A stretch of DNA of 64,000 nucleotides from positions 248,001 to 312,000 of the forward strand of contig JAHBWZ010000003.1 of the NCBI GenBank assembly GCA_019636755.1. The letters are read 5' to 3'. Below the pieces are notes generated by a model, which worked only from the letters and a program-made list of their open reading frames with translations, did no database searches and had not been told where the DNA came from. The position numbers and the translations under genes were made by a program. Shown here piece by piece: positions 35,452 through 44,466 of this stretch (the first letter of the stretch is position 1; each line of letters opens with the position of its first letter). The DNA comes from Phycisphaeraceae bacterium. Its GTDB lineage: Bacteria; Planctomycetota; Phycisphaerae; Phycisphaerales; SM1A02.

Positions 35452-37478
35452 GGCAGCGGTCCCCGCGTCTCCGGACGGCGCACGGGCGGCGGCGACTCCG
35501 GCGTATAGGCGCGTCCCGTGCCGTAGATCACCAGCCACGTTCCGTCGGGCGAGAAGATCTGCATCCTGTGATTGCCGTGATCGATCACGTGGACGCGGCC
35601 GTCGCCGTCGCGCACGATCCCTGCCGGCTTCCAGAGCTGTCCCGGATCCTCGCCGCGCGAACCGAAGGAGCCGCGCCAGGTACCATCGGCGTCGAAGACG
35701 AGCACACGACCGGCCGCGCGATCCGTCACGTGCACCAGGCCGTCGGCCCCGATCGACACGCCGAACGGATCCCCCAGGTGTTCGGCGCCGGCGAAGACCC
35801 CCAGCGGCTGTCCATCGGCGCCGATGCGGAGCACCGATCGCGCCGCGCCGTCGACCACCAGCATGTGCGCCTCGGCGTCGGCGAGGACCCCGCTGACATC
35901 GACGGCGAAGTCGGTCGCGCGGACGAACGGCGGCGCCTCGCCGCCAAGAACACGGGTCGCCCCGCTGGCGCGGTCGATCCGGAGGAGGCGTCCGCGACGC
36001 GGATCGAGTGCATACAGCGAGCCCGCGCCGCCGTCGCGGAGAATCAGCGGCTCATGCACGCCCGCGCCCTCGAGCTGGTCGAACGATCGGGCCTCGACAA
36101 GCCGCAGGCGCCTCGTCGAGAATCCGATCGGCGCCGTCGCGTCGAAATCGAACGTCAGTCGTTCGAGTCTCCGCTGCGCTGCGTCGACCACGAACAGGTC
36201 ACGGCTGTCCGTGCACAGCGCCAGCGACATGGGATCCACGTAGAGCCCCGCGCCGCTTCCGCGTTCACCGAACTGGGCGATCCCGATCGGGATCCGCCGC
36301 GCCGAGTGGAACAGCCAGACGGAGTGGGCCTCGGGCTCCGTGATCGCCAGCAGCGGACCGTCGGCGCTCGCGTACTGGCCGAAGTGCGTCTGGCGCGGAA
36401 TGAGCCCCGGCTCCCACGGCGCCTCCGGCGGCGTTTCGCCAGGCAGGAGCGCCCGGATGACCTGGAGGCGATCCTCGAACGACTCGCCGATCACGGCGAA
36501 GGAACCGTCGGGCGCCACCGCGATCGACTCCGGATAGTGGAAGCGACCTTCACCCTCGCGCGGGACGAGCGCATGTACACCGAATGAGCCCAGCGTGCCC
36601 CCGTCGTCGTCGAAGAGGGCGATCCGATGGTTGCGCATGTCCGCGACCAGGAGCACGCCGTGCCACGCCAGACCCGCCGGGTCATCGAGGAGCCCGTCGA
36701 AGGGTCCGTAGGCTCCGAAGGCGCCCGTGAACCGTCCGGCCGTGTCGAACCGGAGGATCCGTGACGCCGACCCGTCCGCGACCAGCAGTGTTCCGTCCGG
36801 CATGTACGCGCAGCCGGCCGGGCGACCGAGCGCCGCATCACCCGCGCGTTCGATGGTCAGGAGAGGTTCGCCGGCGGCGGTGAAGATGGACACGCGCCGC
36901 GCGCCGGCGTCCGCCACCGCGATCCGATCGCCGGACGCCGCGATCGCCACCGGGGCAATGAAGCGACCGGCGGACTCGCCGCGGCCGCCGAATCCGTATG
37001 CGTGTGTGCCGTCGGGCCGGAAGACCTCGACGCGCCGCCGGGCTCGATCCAGGACCGCGATGCGGTCGTCATCCAGGAGGGTGACCGCCACCGGTTCCCG
37101 GAGCGGTCCGGTCAGCGCCTCCAGCCGACGGCCGTCCCGCGCCGCGCGTGCTACGCGTGCGGCCCCCGCTTCCGCCACCAGGATCGTCCCGGTGCGATCG
37201 ATGGCCACGCCGAGCGGCTCGACGAATCCGTCCAGCGTCCGCTCATAGCCGCCGGGGCGGAAGGACGATCCTGGCGCCGTCGGCGGAGCCCCGGCGGCCG
37301 GCGCATCGCGCGGCGCTCCGACGGTCTGTTGCGCGGCTGCATGCAGCAGGAGCGGCGGCAGTGCGAACACCACCGCGACGGTCAGTGCGCAGATGGACGC
37401 GGGAGCGGCGGCGGGCATCGATGCAGGAGGCCTCCGTGAAGCAGTCCCGACCGGGCGCGACTGCATCCGGATCGGCAT
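35448..37478 (-). CDS. NHL-repeat beta-propeller protein
   Basis: A 676-residue exported protein: signal sequence near residues 20-55 (ALTVAVVFALPPLLLHAAAQ), then at least ten NHL-type blades, for example VEPLGVAIDRTGTILVAEAG, RPAGCAYMPDGTLLVADGSA, DPAGLAWHGVLLVADMRNHR, FGVSIGADGLVHVTDRAAG and KPAGIVRDGDGRVHVIDHGN. Propellers of this kind bind ligands or partner proteins. Start choice: ATG 37478 lies 8 nt after a TATGCT box; ATG 37466 is an alternative. First gene of a three-gene operon with the YtkA-like lipoprotein and the di-haem peroxidase. Confidence 0.85.
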   Translation of the reverse strand: MPIRMQSRPVGTASRRPPASMPAAAPASICALTVAVVFALPPLLLHAAAQQTVGAPRDAPAAGAPPTAPGSSFRPGGYERTLDGFVEPLGVAIDRTGTILVAEAGAARVARAARDGRRLEALTGPLREPVAVTLLDDDRIAVLDRARRRVEVFRPDGTHAYGFGGRGESAGRFIAPVAIAASGDRIAVADAGARRVSIFTAAGEPLLTIERAGDAALGRPAGCAYMPDGTLLVADGSASRILRFDTAGRFTGAFGAYGPFDGLLDDPAGLAWHGVLLVADMRNHRIALFDDDGGTLGSFGVHALVPREGEGRFHYPESIAVAPDGSFAVIGESFEDRLQVIRALLPGETPPEAPWEPGLIPRQTHFGQYASADGPLLAITEPEAHSVWLFHSARRIPIGIAQFGERGSGAGLYVDPMSLALCTDSRDLFVVDAAQRRLERLTFDFDATAPIGFSTRRLRLVEARSFDQLEGAGVHEPLILRDGGAGSLYALDPRRGRLLRIDRASGATRVLGGEAPPFVRATDFAVDVSGVLADAEAHMLVVDGAARSVLRIGADGQPLGVFAGAEHLGDPFGVSIGADGLVHVTDRAAGRVLVFDADGTWRGSFGSRGEDPGQLWKPAGIVRDGDGRVHVIDHGNHRMQIFSPDGTWLVIYGTGRAYTPESPPPVRRPETRGPLP

Positions 37479-37486
37479 GGCTCCTG

Positions 37487-37492
37487 AGCATA
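37487..37492 (-). promoter_or_regulatory. -10 box (TATGCT) of the NHL/YtkA/peroxidase operon
   Basis: The minus strand reads GCGTATGCT, then CAGGAGCC, then ATG. AGGAG stands only 2 nt from the ATG, too close for a normal ribosome binding site, so a leaderless mRNA is more likely, though initiation at the later ATG (37466) with AGGAG 14 nt upstream cannot be excluded. Confidence 0.5.
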
Positions 37493-37694
37493 CGCCAACC
37501 CCGCCCGCGCACCACACCCGCCCGGTTCAGGAACCCCGCCCCGAATCTGCGGCACCCCGGGCAGGCCCCGGTGACGCACGCGACCGCTCGGCGCGGGTAT
37601 CTTCCCCGGCCCGGTGTGCACCGCCCGCGGGATGTCCCCGGCACCGGCATGCACGCCGGGGCGCACGCGGAATGCCCGCGGTCGCCCGCCAGCG

Positions 37695-39176
37695 ATGCAC
37701 GACACTCCCGCATCCTCCGGCCGCCCGCGAACCGGCTGGCTCTTCAGGACGACGATCGCCCTGTCGGGGCTCGTCGTGCTGCTGCTGCTCTTCGAGGACA
37801 TCCTGCATCACGGCGCGCATCCACCCGCGCGCGACGCCGGGCCACCCCCGCTCTGGGGCATCGGCATCCTTCCGTTCGTGCTGCTGCTCGCCGCCATCGC
37901 CGTCATGCCGCTCGTCCCGCGCACGCGGCACTGGTGGGAACACAATCGAAACCGCTTCCTGCTCTCGCTCACGCTCTCCGGGGCGACGCTGCTCTACATC
38001 GCCCTGGTCCAGGGGCCCGCGCTCGTCGCGCCCACGCTTCAGCACGCGATTCCCGGCGAGTACGTGCCGTTCATCGTGCTGCTCTTCAGCCTGTACGTCG
38101 TCACCGGCGGCATCCACATCCAGGGCGGGCTGACCGGAACACCGCTCTCGAACGCGTCGCTGCTGGCGTTCGGCGCGGGCATCGCCAGCGTCGTCGGCAC
38201 GACCGGCGCCAGCATGCTGCTCATCCGTCCGCTCCTCCGCGCCAATCGCGGACGCGTCCGGGTCGGCCACACCCTCGTCTTCTTCATCTTCCTCGTGAGC
38301 AACATCGGCGGCACGCTGCTGCCCGTCGGGGATCCGCCGCTCTACCTGGGATACCTGGCCGGTGTCCCGTTCTTCTGGACGCTGGGGCTCTGGAAGCCGT
38401 GGCTGCTGACCTGCGTCGTCCTGCTGGCGCTCTACGTCGCCTGGGACACCGTCGCGTGGCGGGACGAGCGGCGGAGACACCCGGAGCGGACGCCACCGCC
38501 GCGCGAACCGCTCCGCGCCGCGGGCCTGTGGAATGTCCCGCTGCTCGTGGGTGTGATCGGCGCGGTCGCGTTCATCGAGCCGAGCCGTCCTCTCCCGCTT
38601 CTGGGCGTGCACCCGTTCCCGTACCTTCGTGAACTGGTGATGCTCATGCTTGCCGCGGCGTCGCTGCGGTTCACGCCGCGCCCGGTCCGGGAAGCGAACG
38701 GATACTCCTACGCCGCGATCGCGGAGGTCGCGGCGCTCTTCTGCGGCATCTTCATCACGATGCAGGTCCCCATCGCCCTGCTGCGGTCGAACGCGGATGT
38801 GCTCCAGTCCGTCCTCTCCCATCCGGCCCAGTTCTTCTGGAGCACGGGATCGCTCTCCTCCGTACTCGACAACGCGCCGACGTACATCGTGTTCTTCGAA
38901 CTCGGCAGGCTCAGCCCGGCCGGAGCGGACGTCGTCGCGCTCGGGGAAGCCGGCGCGAAAGGCGCCATCCCCGCCGCGGTCCTCACGGCGGTCAGCCTCG
39001 GCGCCGTATTCATGGGTGCGATGACCTATATCGGGAACGGCCCCAACTTCATGGTGAAGGCGATCGCGGAGCAGCAGGGCGTGCGCATGCCGACGTTCTT
39101 CGGCTACGTGTTCCGCTACAGCATCCCGATCCTGGTGCCGGTCTTCGCGCTGATGTCGATGCTGTTCCTGCGATGA
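37695..39176 (+). CDS. nhaD: NhaD-type Na+/H+ antiporter
   Basis: A 493-residue inner-membrane antiporter of the NhaD/ArsB superfamily with about 12 hydrophobic segments. Family marks: GIGILPFVLLLAAIAVMPLV, YVVTGGIHIQGGLTGTPLSN, LLAFGAGIASVVGTTGASML, FFIFLVSNIGGTLLPVGDPP and LSSVLDNAPTYIVFFELGRL. It would expel sodium in exchange for protons. The start is uncertain: ATG 37695 begins a plausible chain, while a GTG at 37614 adds 27 polar residues and lies 10 nt after TATCTT (37598-37603), the same pattern as the leaderless genes. It is divergent from the NHL operon. Confidence 0.9.
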   Translation: MHDTPASSGRPRTGWLFRTTIALSGLVVLLLLFEDILHHGAHPPARDAGPPPLWGIGILPFVLLLAAIAVMPLVPRTRHWWEHNRNRFLLSLTLSGATLLYIALVQGPALVAPTLQHAIPGEYVPFIVLLFSLYVVTGGIHIQGGLTGTPLSNASLLAFGAGIASVVGTTGASMLLIRPLLRANRGRVRVGHTLVFFIFLVSNIGGTLLPVGDPPLYLGYLAGVPFFWTLGLWKPWLLTCVVLLALYVAWDTVAWRDERRRHPERTPPPREPLRAAGLWNVPLLVGVIGAVAFIEPSRPLPLLGVHPFPYLRELVMLMLAAASLRFTPRPVREANGYSYAAIAEVAALFCGIFITMQVPIALLRSNADVLQSVLSHPAQFFWSTGSLSSVLDNAPTYIVFFELGRLSPAGADVVALGEAGAKGAIPAAVLTAVSLGAVFMGAMTYIGNGPNFMVKAIAEQQGVRMPTFFGYVFRYSIPILVPVFALMSMLFLR

Positions 39177-39231
39177 CCGGGGTTCGCCGCCCCGCCCCGC
39201 CCTCGCCCGCACGGGATCGCGACGGACCGGC

Positions 39232-40254
39232 TCATCCGATCGCGTGGCGTCCCGCGGGGTCGACGAGCCAGAGCCAGTCCTCGAACAGGAACTCCAGACG
39301 CATCGCGAGCAGCGCGATGCGGCCCATCACCGTGTACCCGAATGCGGCGCCGAAGGTGATCATCAGGAACCAGATGCCGACACGCGCGGTCCGGCCGACG
39401 ACGCCCTTGTGCTCGATCGAGAAGAAGAAGTAGACCAGGCACGCGAGCACGCCGGCAATGAGCGTGATGTTCTCCAGCGACGACCAGATGTCGAACGTCT
39501 GCGTCGCCGGGTCCACGACCCAGAGCGGGATGATGCTGTTGCTGATCTGGCTGAGGAAGTCCGCGTGCAGGAACGCGATGAGTCGAAGGCCGCAGAATGC
39601 ACCGATGATGAAGGCCATCGGCCACCGCGAGATCCAGCCACCCTTCGGCAGGAGCCGGCAGAGCAGCAGCGCTCCCAGCACGAGCGCGACGAGCGCCTTG
39701 ATCCGCGCGTCCATCGCGGGCGAATCAGAGATTCCCGGCATCACCGTGCCCTTCACGAGTTCCGGCACGATGTTCGCAAAGAGAATGGGAACCAGCGTGT
39801 CCCAGAACCCGACGACCATCCAGTAGGCCGCCGACACGCCGACGATGATCGACTCCGCGGACTTGTAGAACGGGTTGTCGCGATAGAGGAACGAGAGAAT
39901 CGCCAGCGTGAACAGCGCGGCCAGCCAGGTCCCCACCGTCCGGGAGAGACTGAAGACGATGGTGCGCTGGCCCGGGTCTGCCCGCTCCGCTTCCGCCCAC
40001 ACGCGGGCATCCACGGTCGAGGACGTCTTCCATGAGACCCGGCGGTCGGCGGAGATGGTCGCCGCATCGTGATCCAGGATGTCATCCGAACCGGCGTTGA
40101 CCCACTTCGGGTCGTCGTCCGTACCGACGTTCACGAACGCGCGTTCATCGACCCGGACGTACTGGTTTCCCGCGCCCCGCAGGAACGCGTTGGCCAGCAG
40201 CATCACGCCGCCGATCACGAACACGATGGTCCAGACCAGGGTTTCCCGCTTCAC
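39232..40254 (-). CDS. Polytopic membrane protein, last gene of the MutL/DUF6754 cluster
   Basis: A 340-residue membrane protein I cannot assign. GTG start at 40254 overlaps the previous stop (GTGA). One N-terminal segment (residues 6-25) is followed by an extracytoplasmic stretch of about 75 polar residues (DERAFVNVGTDDDPKWVNAG), then about seven hydrophobic segments, including YWMVVGFWDTLVPILFANIV and AFIIGAFCGLRLIAFLHADF. Charged and aromatic residues inside the membrane region (SAAYWMVVGFWDT) hint at a transport or assembly role, not just anchoring. Part of the tightly coupled eight-gene set ending here; 55 nt separate it from the convergent nhaD. Confidence 0.72.
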   Translation of the reverse strand: MKRETLVWTIVFVIGGVMLLANAFLRGAGNQYVRVDERAFVNVGTDDDPKWVNAGSDDILDHDAATISADRRVSWKTSSTVDARVWAEAERADPGQRTIVFSLSRTVGTWLAALFTLAILSFLYRDNPFYKSAESIIVGVSAAYWMVVGFWDTLVPILFANIVPELVKGTVMPGISDSPAMDARIKALVALVLGALLLCRLLPKGGWISRWPMAFIIGAFCGLRLIAFLHADFLSQISNSIIPLWVVDPATQTFDIWSSLENITLIAGVLACLVYFFFSIEHKGVVGRTARVGIWFLMITFGAAFGYTVMGRIALLAMRLEFLFEDWLWLVDPAGRHAIG

Positions 40255-41132
40255 GACCGCGCCTCCCGCCGGCGACCGACGAAGTAGATGACGTTCCCGG
40301 CGATGATCAGGATGACCATGAGCACATGGGCAATGAGCTGCGGCCCCATGCGCCGGCGTCCTTCCGCATAGATGCCGGAGACCCGGCCGTCCTCCGCGTG
40401 CACGAGGTGCCCGTACCTGTCCATCACCAGTTTCTCGTATTCCGCGGCACCCTTGATCGCCGCAAGAAGTCCCGGCAGCTGTGACGGGATATAGGGATAC
40501 ATGAGCGGAGCCTGGACGCCGGTGCAGCCCGCGACGATCCGGATGTCGCTGGGGTTCGGCGTGACCGCGTACTGGATCCACTCCTTGGTGCCCGGATATC
40601 CCGCGGACACGTTGGCGATCAGGTCCAGGTCGAGCAGGTTCCGGATGCCCTGCATCATGGGGATGTCGGAGACCGGCGTGCCCTGGATGTCCGCCGGGAA
40701 TGCCCGCGGGAAGTCGCTCACGATGAGCTTGATGACGCCCTCGTTGCCGGTCTTGAACCCGAGGTTCACATAATCCTGTCCGTAGACGAGGTGCGGGAAG
40801 TCCGCACGGAGCACGCTGTCGATCTTCTGCTCGATCATCCGCGTCCCGACCGGCCAGAGGGCGAGGAAGTACATCCGATGGCCCTTCGCCGCGCAGTGCA
40901 GGACGAAGGACGTCGCCATCGGTCCCAGTTCCCCTTCGCTCGCCGGGTCATAGTCGAAAGCGAGAAGAACCCTTGATCCCGGCGGAAGATCGTCGATTTC
41001 CCGGAACGTGCTTTCCGCGAGCCCGGTGGGCTTCTCGGGGAACTGCAATTGGGCGAGGATCGGCACGGAGACGGCGAGGAACATCAGCAGGAAGATCCAG
41101 CGCCGGTCCAGGTCACGGAAGAACTCATACAT
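40251..41132 (-). CDS. Membrane-anchored protein with central soluble domain, MutL/DUF6754 cluster
   Basis: A 293-residue protein not recognised by name. It has a membrane segment at each end (residues 11-27 and about 267-285), placing a 240-residue alpha/beta domain between them on one side of the membrane. That domain looks Rossmann-like: PPGSRVLLAFDYDPASEGEL, CAAKGHRMYFLALWPVGTRM, NEGVIKLIVSDFPRAFPADI, IRIVAGCTGVQAPLMYPYIP. No classical nucleotide-binding glycine loop is visible. Gap to the upstream gene is 3 nt and overlap with the downstream gene 4 nt. It may pair with the DUF6754-type protein, which has a similar anchored alpha/beta domain. Confidence 0.72.
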   Translation of the reverse strand: MYEFFRDLDRRWIFLLMFLAVSVPILAQLQFPEKPTGLAESTFREIDDLPPGSRVLLAFDYDPASEGELGPMATSFVLHCAAKGHRMYFLALWPVGTRMIEQKIDSVLRADFPHLVYGQDYVNLGFKTGNEGVIKLIVSDFPRAFPADIQGTPVSDIPMMQGIRNLLDLDLIANVSAGYPGTKEWIQYAVTPNPSDIRIVAGCTGVQAPLMYPYIPSQLPGLLAAIKGAAEYEKLVMDRYGHLVHAEDGRVSGIYAEGRRRMGPQLIAHVLMVILIIAGNVIYFVGRRREARS

Positions 41133-41135
41133 GGC

Positions 41136-41834
41136 TCAGCCCCTTCCTCCGCCGAGGTATGACCGATCGACCCCGAGCAGGATCTTGAGGGAGACCGACG
41201 CGGTGCCGAGCGCGATGCCGATCATGATCGCGCGGCTGCCCGCGGTGTTGAAGACGTTCATGATCGTCATCGTGAGATTCTCGAAGCGCAGTCCCGAGAG
41301 ACTGTCGGGCAGCCAGTCCGTCAGGATGACGCCGGCATAGGTCCGCCCGAGCAGGATGATGAACGCGGTACCGAGCAGCAGCACCGCCTCCGTGTTCTTC
41401 GCGCGGAATGCCCGGAATGCCGCCGATGCGACGTAGAACGCGAGCATCGCGAACATCGTGGCCGTGATCGGCTTGAAGACGAACTCGTAGATCCACCAGA
41501 ACGCACTGCCGGTCTCCGAGTACTCGCCGGACCATGCATGGCCCGGGTACCGGTCCGCCGGGTTCGCGCCGATCTTGAACAGGCCGACGCACAGCGTGAG
41601 GAGGAACGCGGTGACCGTGATCAGCGAGTACCCCCAGCCCGCGGCCTGGTCGGAGACCTTCTTGAGATGGATCTTCAGCAGGTTGCCGCCGCCGAGCACG
41701 AATGCGACCGCCGCGAGGATGTTGAAGATTTCCGCGACGTCATCGCCCGACCGCTGGGCGGCCGGTATGAAGAACGACACGATCATCGTGAACCCGCAGA
41801 CGATGGCGATCAGGAGAGGGACGGTCCGTTGCAT
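41136..41834 (-). CDS. Polytopic membrane protein, MutL/DUF6754 cluster
   Basis: A 232-residue integral membrane protein with about six hydrophobic segments (for example LLIAIVCGFTMIVSFFIPAA at 7-26 and EAVLLLGTAFIILLGRTYAG near 150-169) and no sizeable soluble part. Two loops carry the basic stretch LLKIHLKKVSDQAAGWGY and the aromatic stretch FWWIYEFVFKPITATMFA. No transporter family recognised. A GAGGAG site precedes the start at 41834, 14 nt after the DUF6754-type gene, the largest gap in the cluster. Confidence 0.72.
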   Translation of the reverse strand: MQRTVPLLIAIVCGFTMIVSFFIPAAQRSGDDVAEIFNILAAVAFVLGGGNLLKIHLKKVSDQAAGWGYSLITVTAFLLTLCVGLFKIGANPADRYPGHAWSGEYSETGSAFWWIYEFVFKPITATMFAMLAFYVASAAFRAFRAKNTEAVLLLGTAFIILLGRTYAGVILTDWLPDSLSGLRFENLTMTIMNVFNTAGSRAIMIGIALGTASVSLKILLGVDRSYLGGGRG

Positions 41835-41848
41835 CGGAAGAGCGCTCC

Positions 41849-43342
41849 TCAGGCGAGTACGGTGTCACGGAGGAAGCCGACCCAGGCGGCAAGCGTCCTT
41901 CCGAGGTCGCTGTCCGCGCCGGCCATGGCGCCGGCGGTGGCGAGCACCACGCCGATCACCAGGACCACCGCCACGATGATCTTGCCGACGTCCTGCCCCT
42001 TCAGGCTTCCAAGTTCCTCGGCGGATCCGGAGAGGTACGCCGACGCGGCGAAGAACTCCTCGCCGATCAGCGTGTAGTCGCACGCCGCGACGAAGAACGG
42101 CAGCTGCGCGGGCTGGGCCGTGCCCGCGACCTGGATCGCGCCGATCGAGTTCCCGGTCTCGGCGAGGATCAGCGACTCGGCGTAGAACATGCCCATGTAG
42201 ATGCATGCCGCGGGCTTCTCGCGGACCATCATGCCGGAGAGGTACGCGACGTAGCCGAACTGCTCATCCGTCACGTAGTAGATGAGGTCCTCGTTGTACG
42301 CGTCCGGACGCCCGGCGGCGAGGAACGCCGCCTGCACGGTCTCCCGCGCGGTGGTCATGACGAGCGAGCGTGCGGTCGGCACCTCCACGCGGGCGTCGTA
42401 CTCCGCGGCGGTCTTCGCCACGCGCGACAGCACCGTGATGCCGGCGATCGTCTGCATCTCGTTCATGTCCTGGATGCCGGGCACGAAGAGAACGGATCGT
42501 CCCATTTCGGTCGCGCGGCCGACGGCCTCGTCGATCGCCTCCAGCCCGGCGATCCGCCGGACGCGGAGCGGCCGACCCGATCGGGCGATGAGAATGAAGG
42601 CCACGACGGCGCCGCAGAAGACCAGTGCGATGCCGAAGAACCAGAGTCGGCTGATGTCGACGGGCTCGAGTGTGGTCGTGACCGGCGCGGCCTCCGCGGG
42701 CGTGCCCGCCGCCGTTCCCGTCCAGGGAATCACCCGGAACCGGTAGGACTCGCCGCGCACCAGGCGATCGACCACGAACCGGTACTCCGTCTGCGCCGCG
42801 TCCGCCTCCACGCGGTCGACGAACATCCATCGCGCGACGTCGAACGCGTCATCCGGGAGCGCATCGATCCCGGCCGCCGCCTCCGCGCGGACGCTTCGAA
42901 GCCGGCTCGCGAGTCCCGGCTCGATGGCCATGGGCCGGGCGAGGATCGAGTCATCCAGTCCCCGGTCGGCAAGGACCGCCTGCATCGCCGTCCGCTGTGC
43001 CGCGCGCCGGCGCTCCAGGCGGGCGGTGGCGAGATCGCCGGCGACCTCCGCCTCGGACATCGCGCGTTCGATCATGAAGAACTCCGGAACCGCGCCGGCC
43101 GCCACGGTCCACTCGAGAACCACGGCCGTTCCGCCGTCTCCCCAGCGATCGGCCGCCGTGATCCCGGTGACCGCCGGCGGCGCGTCGGACGGCGCCGCCA
43201 GCAGCGGCCGCGTGAGGGCCAGCAGCGGCAGCGTGAGAGCCACCAGCAGCAGCCCGGGGGCCAGCCCGGGGACCAGTACGCTGACGATCGGGATGAGCCG
43301 GCAGGCCGCCGCCCGTCGTCCGAGCCGCTCAGGACTGTTCAT
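41849..43342 (-). CDS. DUF6754-type membrane protein with N-terminal Fn3-like domain
   Basis: A 497-residue protein: signal or anchor segment (residues 17-50), a fibronectin-III-like extracytoplasmic domain (55-225; VVLEWTVAAGAVPEFFMIER and TEYRFVVDRLVRGESYRFRV, interrupted by a charged helical insert), a membrane segment (232-253, LWFFGIALVFCGAVVAFILI), then a cytosolic alpha/beta domain (258-450) with GRSVLFVPGIQDMNEMQTIA, GITVLSRVAKTAAEYDARVE, ACIYMGMFYAESLILAETGN and SIGAIQVAGTAQPAQLPFFV, and a final membrane segment (453-476). From memory this pattern belongs to the DUF6754 family; that naming needs checking. The repeated G-A-x-Q/M-x-A-G type turns recall a repeated fold. Coupled to the upstream gene by ATGA. 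Confidence 0.74.
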   Translation of the reverse strand: MNSPERLGRRAAACRLIPIVSVLVPGLAPGLLLVALTLPLLALTRPLLAAPSDAPPAVTGITAADRWGDGGTAVVLEWTVAAGAVPEFFMIERAMSEAEVAGDLATARLERRRAAQRTAMQAVLADRGLDDSILARPMAIEPGLASRLRSVRAEAAAGIDALPDDAFDVARWMFVDRVEADAAQTEYRFVVDRLVRGESYRFRVIPWTGTAAGTPAEAAPVTTTLEPVDISRLWFFGIALVFCGAVVAFILIARSGRPLRVRRIAGLEAIDEAVGRATEMGRSVLFVPGIQDMNEMQTIAGITVLSRVAKTAAEYDARVEVPTARSLVMTTARETVQAAFLAAGRPDAYNEDLIYYVTDEQFGYVAYLSGMMVREKPAACIYMGMFYAESLILAETGNSIGAIQVAGTAQPAQLPFFVAACDYTLIGEEFFAASAYLSGSAEELGSLKGQDVGKIIVAVVLVIGVVLATAGAMAGADSDLGRTLAAWVGFLRDTVLA

Positions 43343-44466
43343 GCTTCAATGAGCTCCACATTCGCGCGGGGGATGATGACCTTCTCGCCGGAGTCGAACG
43401 TGACTTCCAGCACGCGGGCCTTCGACTCCGAGTCGAGGATCCGCGGTTCAGGCGGAAGCGCGCTCACGGCGCCGATGAGTCCGAAGTGCGGATCGCGGAT
43501 GATCCGGACCGGACGACCGGGCTCGAGCTGTCCCTCCGGCCACCGGCGGTCGAACTCGGGAAGCACCGCGTCGGGTGTGACCGGGATGAGGATCTCCGGC
43601 CGCATGACACCGGCCCGGATCTGCGTCGCGCCGTTGACCGAGGCGAGCGATCCGGCACGGGCGCGAAGGAGCTGCCACGTGCGGTCCGCCATGGCGATGT
43701 CGCCGAATCCCTCGGTGACGATCACGGTCGTGGGAATCGATTCGCTGCCGGTGATCGCGACCCCCAGGTCGTAGCCCAGGATCTCGCGCAGATCCTGGTC
43801 ATCGATGCCACCCGCGACCACCGCCGCCGCGCCGACCTTCATCGCCTTCGCGACGGCCTCGTGCCACACCCGTCCGCCGCCGACCACCACGCATCCCTTC
43901 ATGTCGGGCGTGATCATGTCCGCGACGAGTTCCTGGGACGGGTCCTTGACGGCGAGCACGACGCGACCGGATCGCTCGCCGCCGACGCCGAAGATGCCCT
44001 GGATGAGCGTGATCTCCGCCTCCACCACCACGCCCTCGCCCGGGAGCACCTGGGCGACGGTCCCCGACAGGTAGGCGCGCACTTCGACCGGAATCGGTTC
44101 GCCGCGCAGGATGAGCTGCCCGGTCACGTCCGAGATGGTCTCGATGGTGCCGCCGTGCGGACTCTTCACGGTCCGCCGCATCATGCCGAAGATGCCGCGC
44201 GTCTGCGCGATCGCATCGTCGCGCCGGACGCGTTCGCCCTCCTTCCGGAGCATGCAGCCATGGACGTCCGCCGGCGGAACGCCGAGCAGGTTGGCCATGT
44301 TGACCGGCATCACGTCACCGGGCAGGAACGTCCGCGCCACCGGCGTATCCGCCTCGACGCGGTCTCCCTGCGCCACCAGCACCTCGCCACGGATCGGGAG
44401 GATGCGCCGGCAGCGATGCACGGTGCGCCCGGTGACCTTGAGTCCCGGCGTATACGCCTTGGCCAT
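43339..44466 (-). CDS. Soluble barrel-sandwich / KOW-like protein, MutL/DUF6754 cluster
   Basis: A 375-residue soluble protein with no signal or membrane segment. Residues 23-50 (PIRGEVLVAQGDRVEADTPV) look like a lipoyl/biotinyl-type barrel-sandwich hybrid, as at the start of RnfC or NqrA; the usual modified lysine is missing. A second such region is VKSPHGGTIETISDVTGQLI (100-119) to YLSGTVAQVLPGEGVVVEAE (132-151). The middle has a glycine-rich alpha/beta segment (GCVVVGGGRVWHEAVAKAMK, VGAAAVVAGGIDDQDLREIL, TTVIVTEGFGDIAMADRTWQ). The C-terminus (316-373) is KOW/NusG-like: PGRPVRIIRDPHFGLIGAVS ending EKVIIPRANVELIEA. Coupled to MutL upstream (TGATG) and the DUF6754-type gene downstream (ATGA). 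Function unknown. Confidence 0.75.
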   Translation of the reverse strand: MAKAYTPGLKVTGRTVHRCRRILPIRGEVLVAQGDRVEADTPVARTFLPGDVMPVNMANLLGVPPADVHGCMLRKEGERVRRDDAIAQTRGIFGMMRRTVKSPHGGTIETISDVTGQLILRGEPIPVEVRAYLSGTVAQVLPGEGVVVEAEITLIQGIFGVGGERSGRVVLAVKDPSQELVADMITPDMKGCVVVGGGRVWHEAVAKAMKVGAAAVVAGGIDDQDLREILGYDLGVAITGSESIPTTVIVTEGFGDIAMADRTWQLLRARAGSLASVNGATQIRAGVMRPEILIPVTPDAVLPEFDRRWPEGQLEPGRPVRIIRDPHFGLIGAVSALPPEPRILDSESKARVLEVTFDSGEKVIIPRANVELIEA

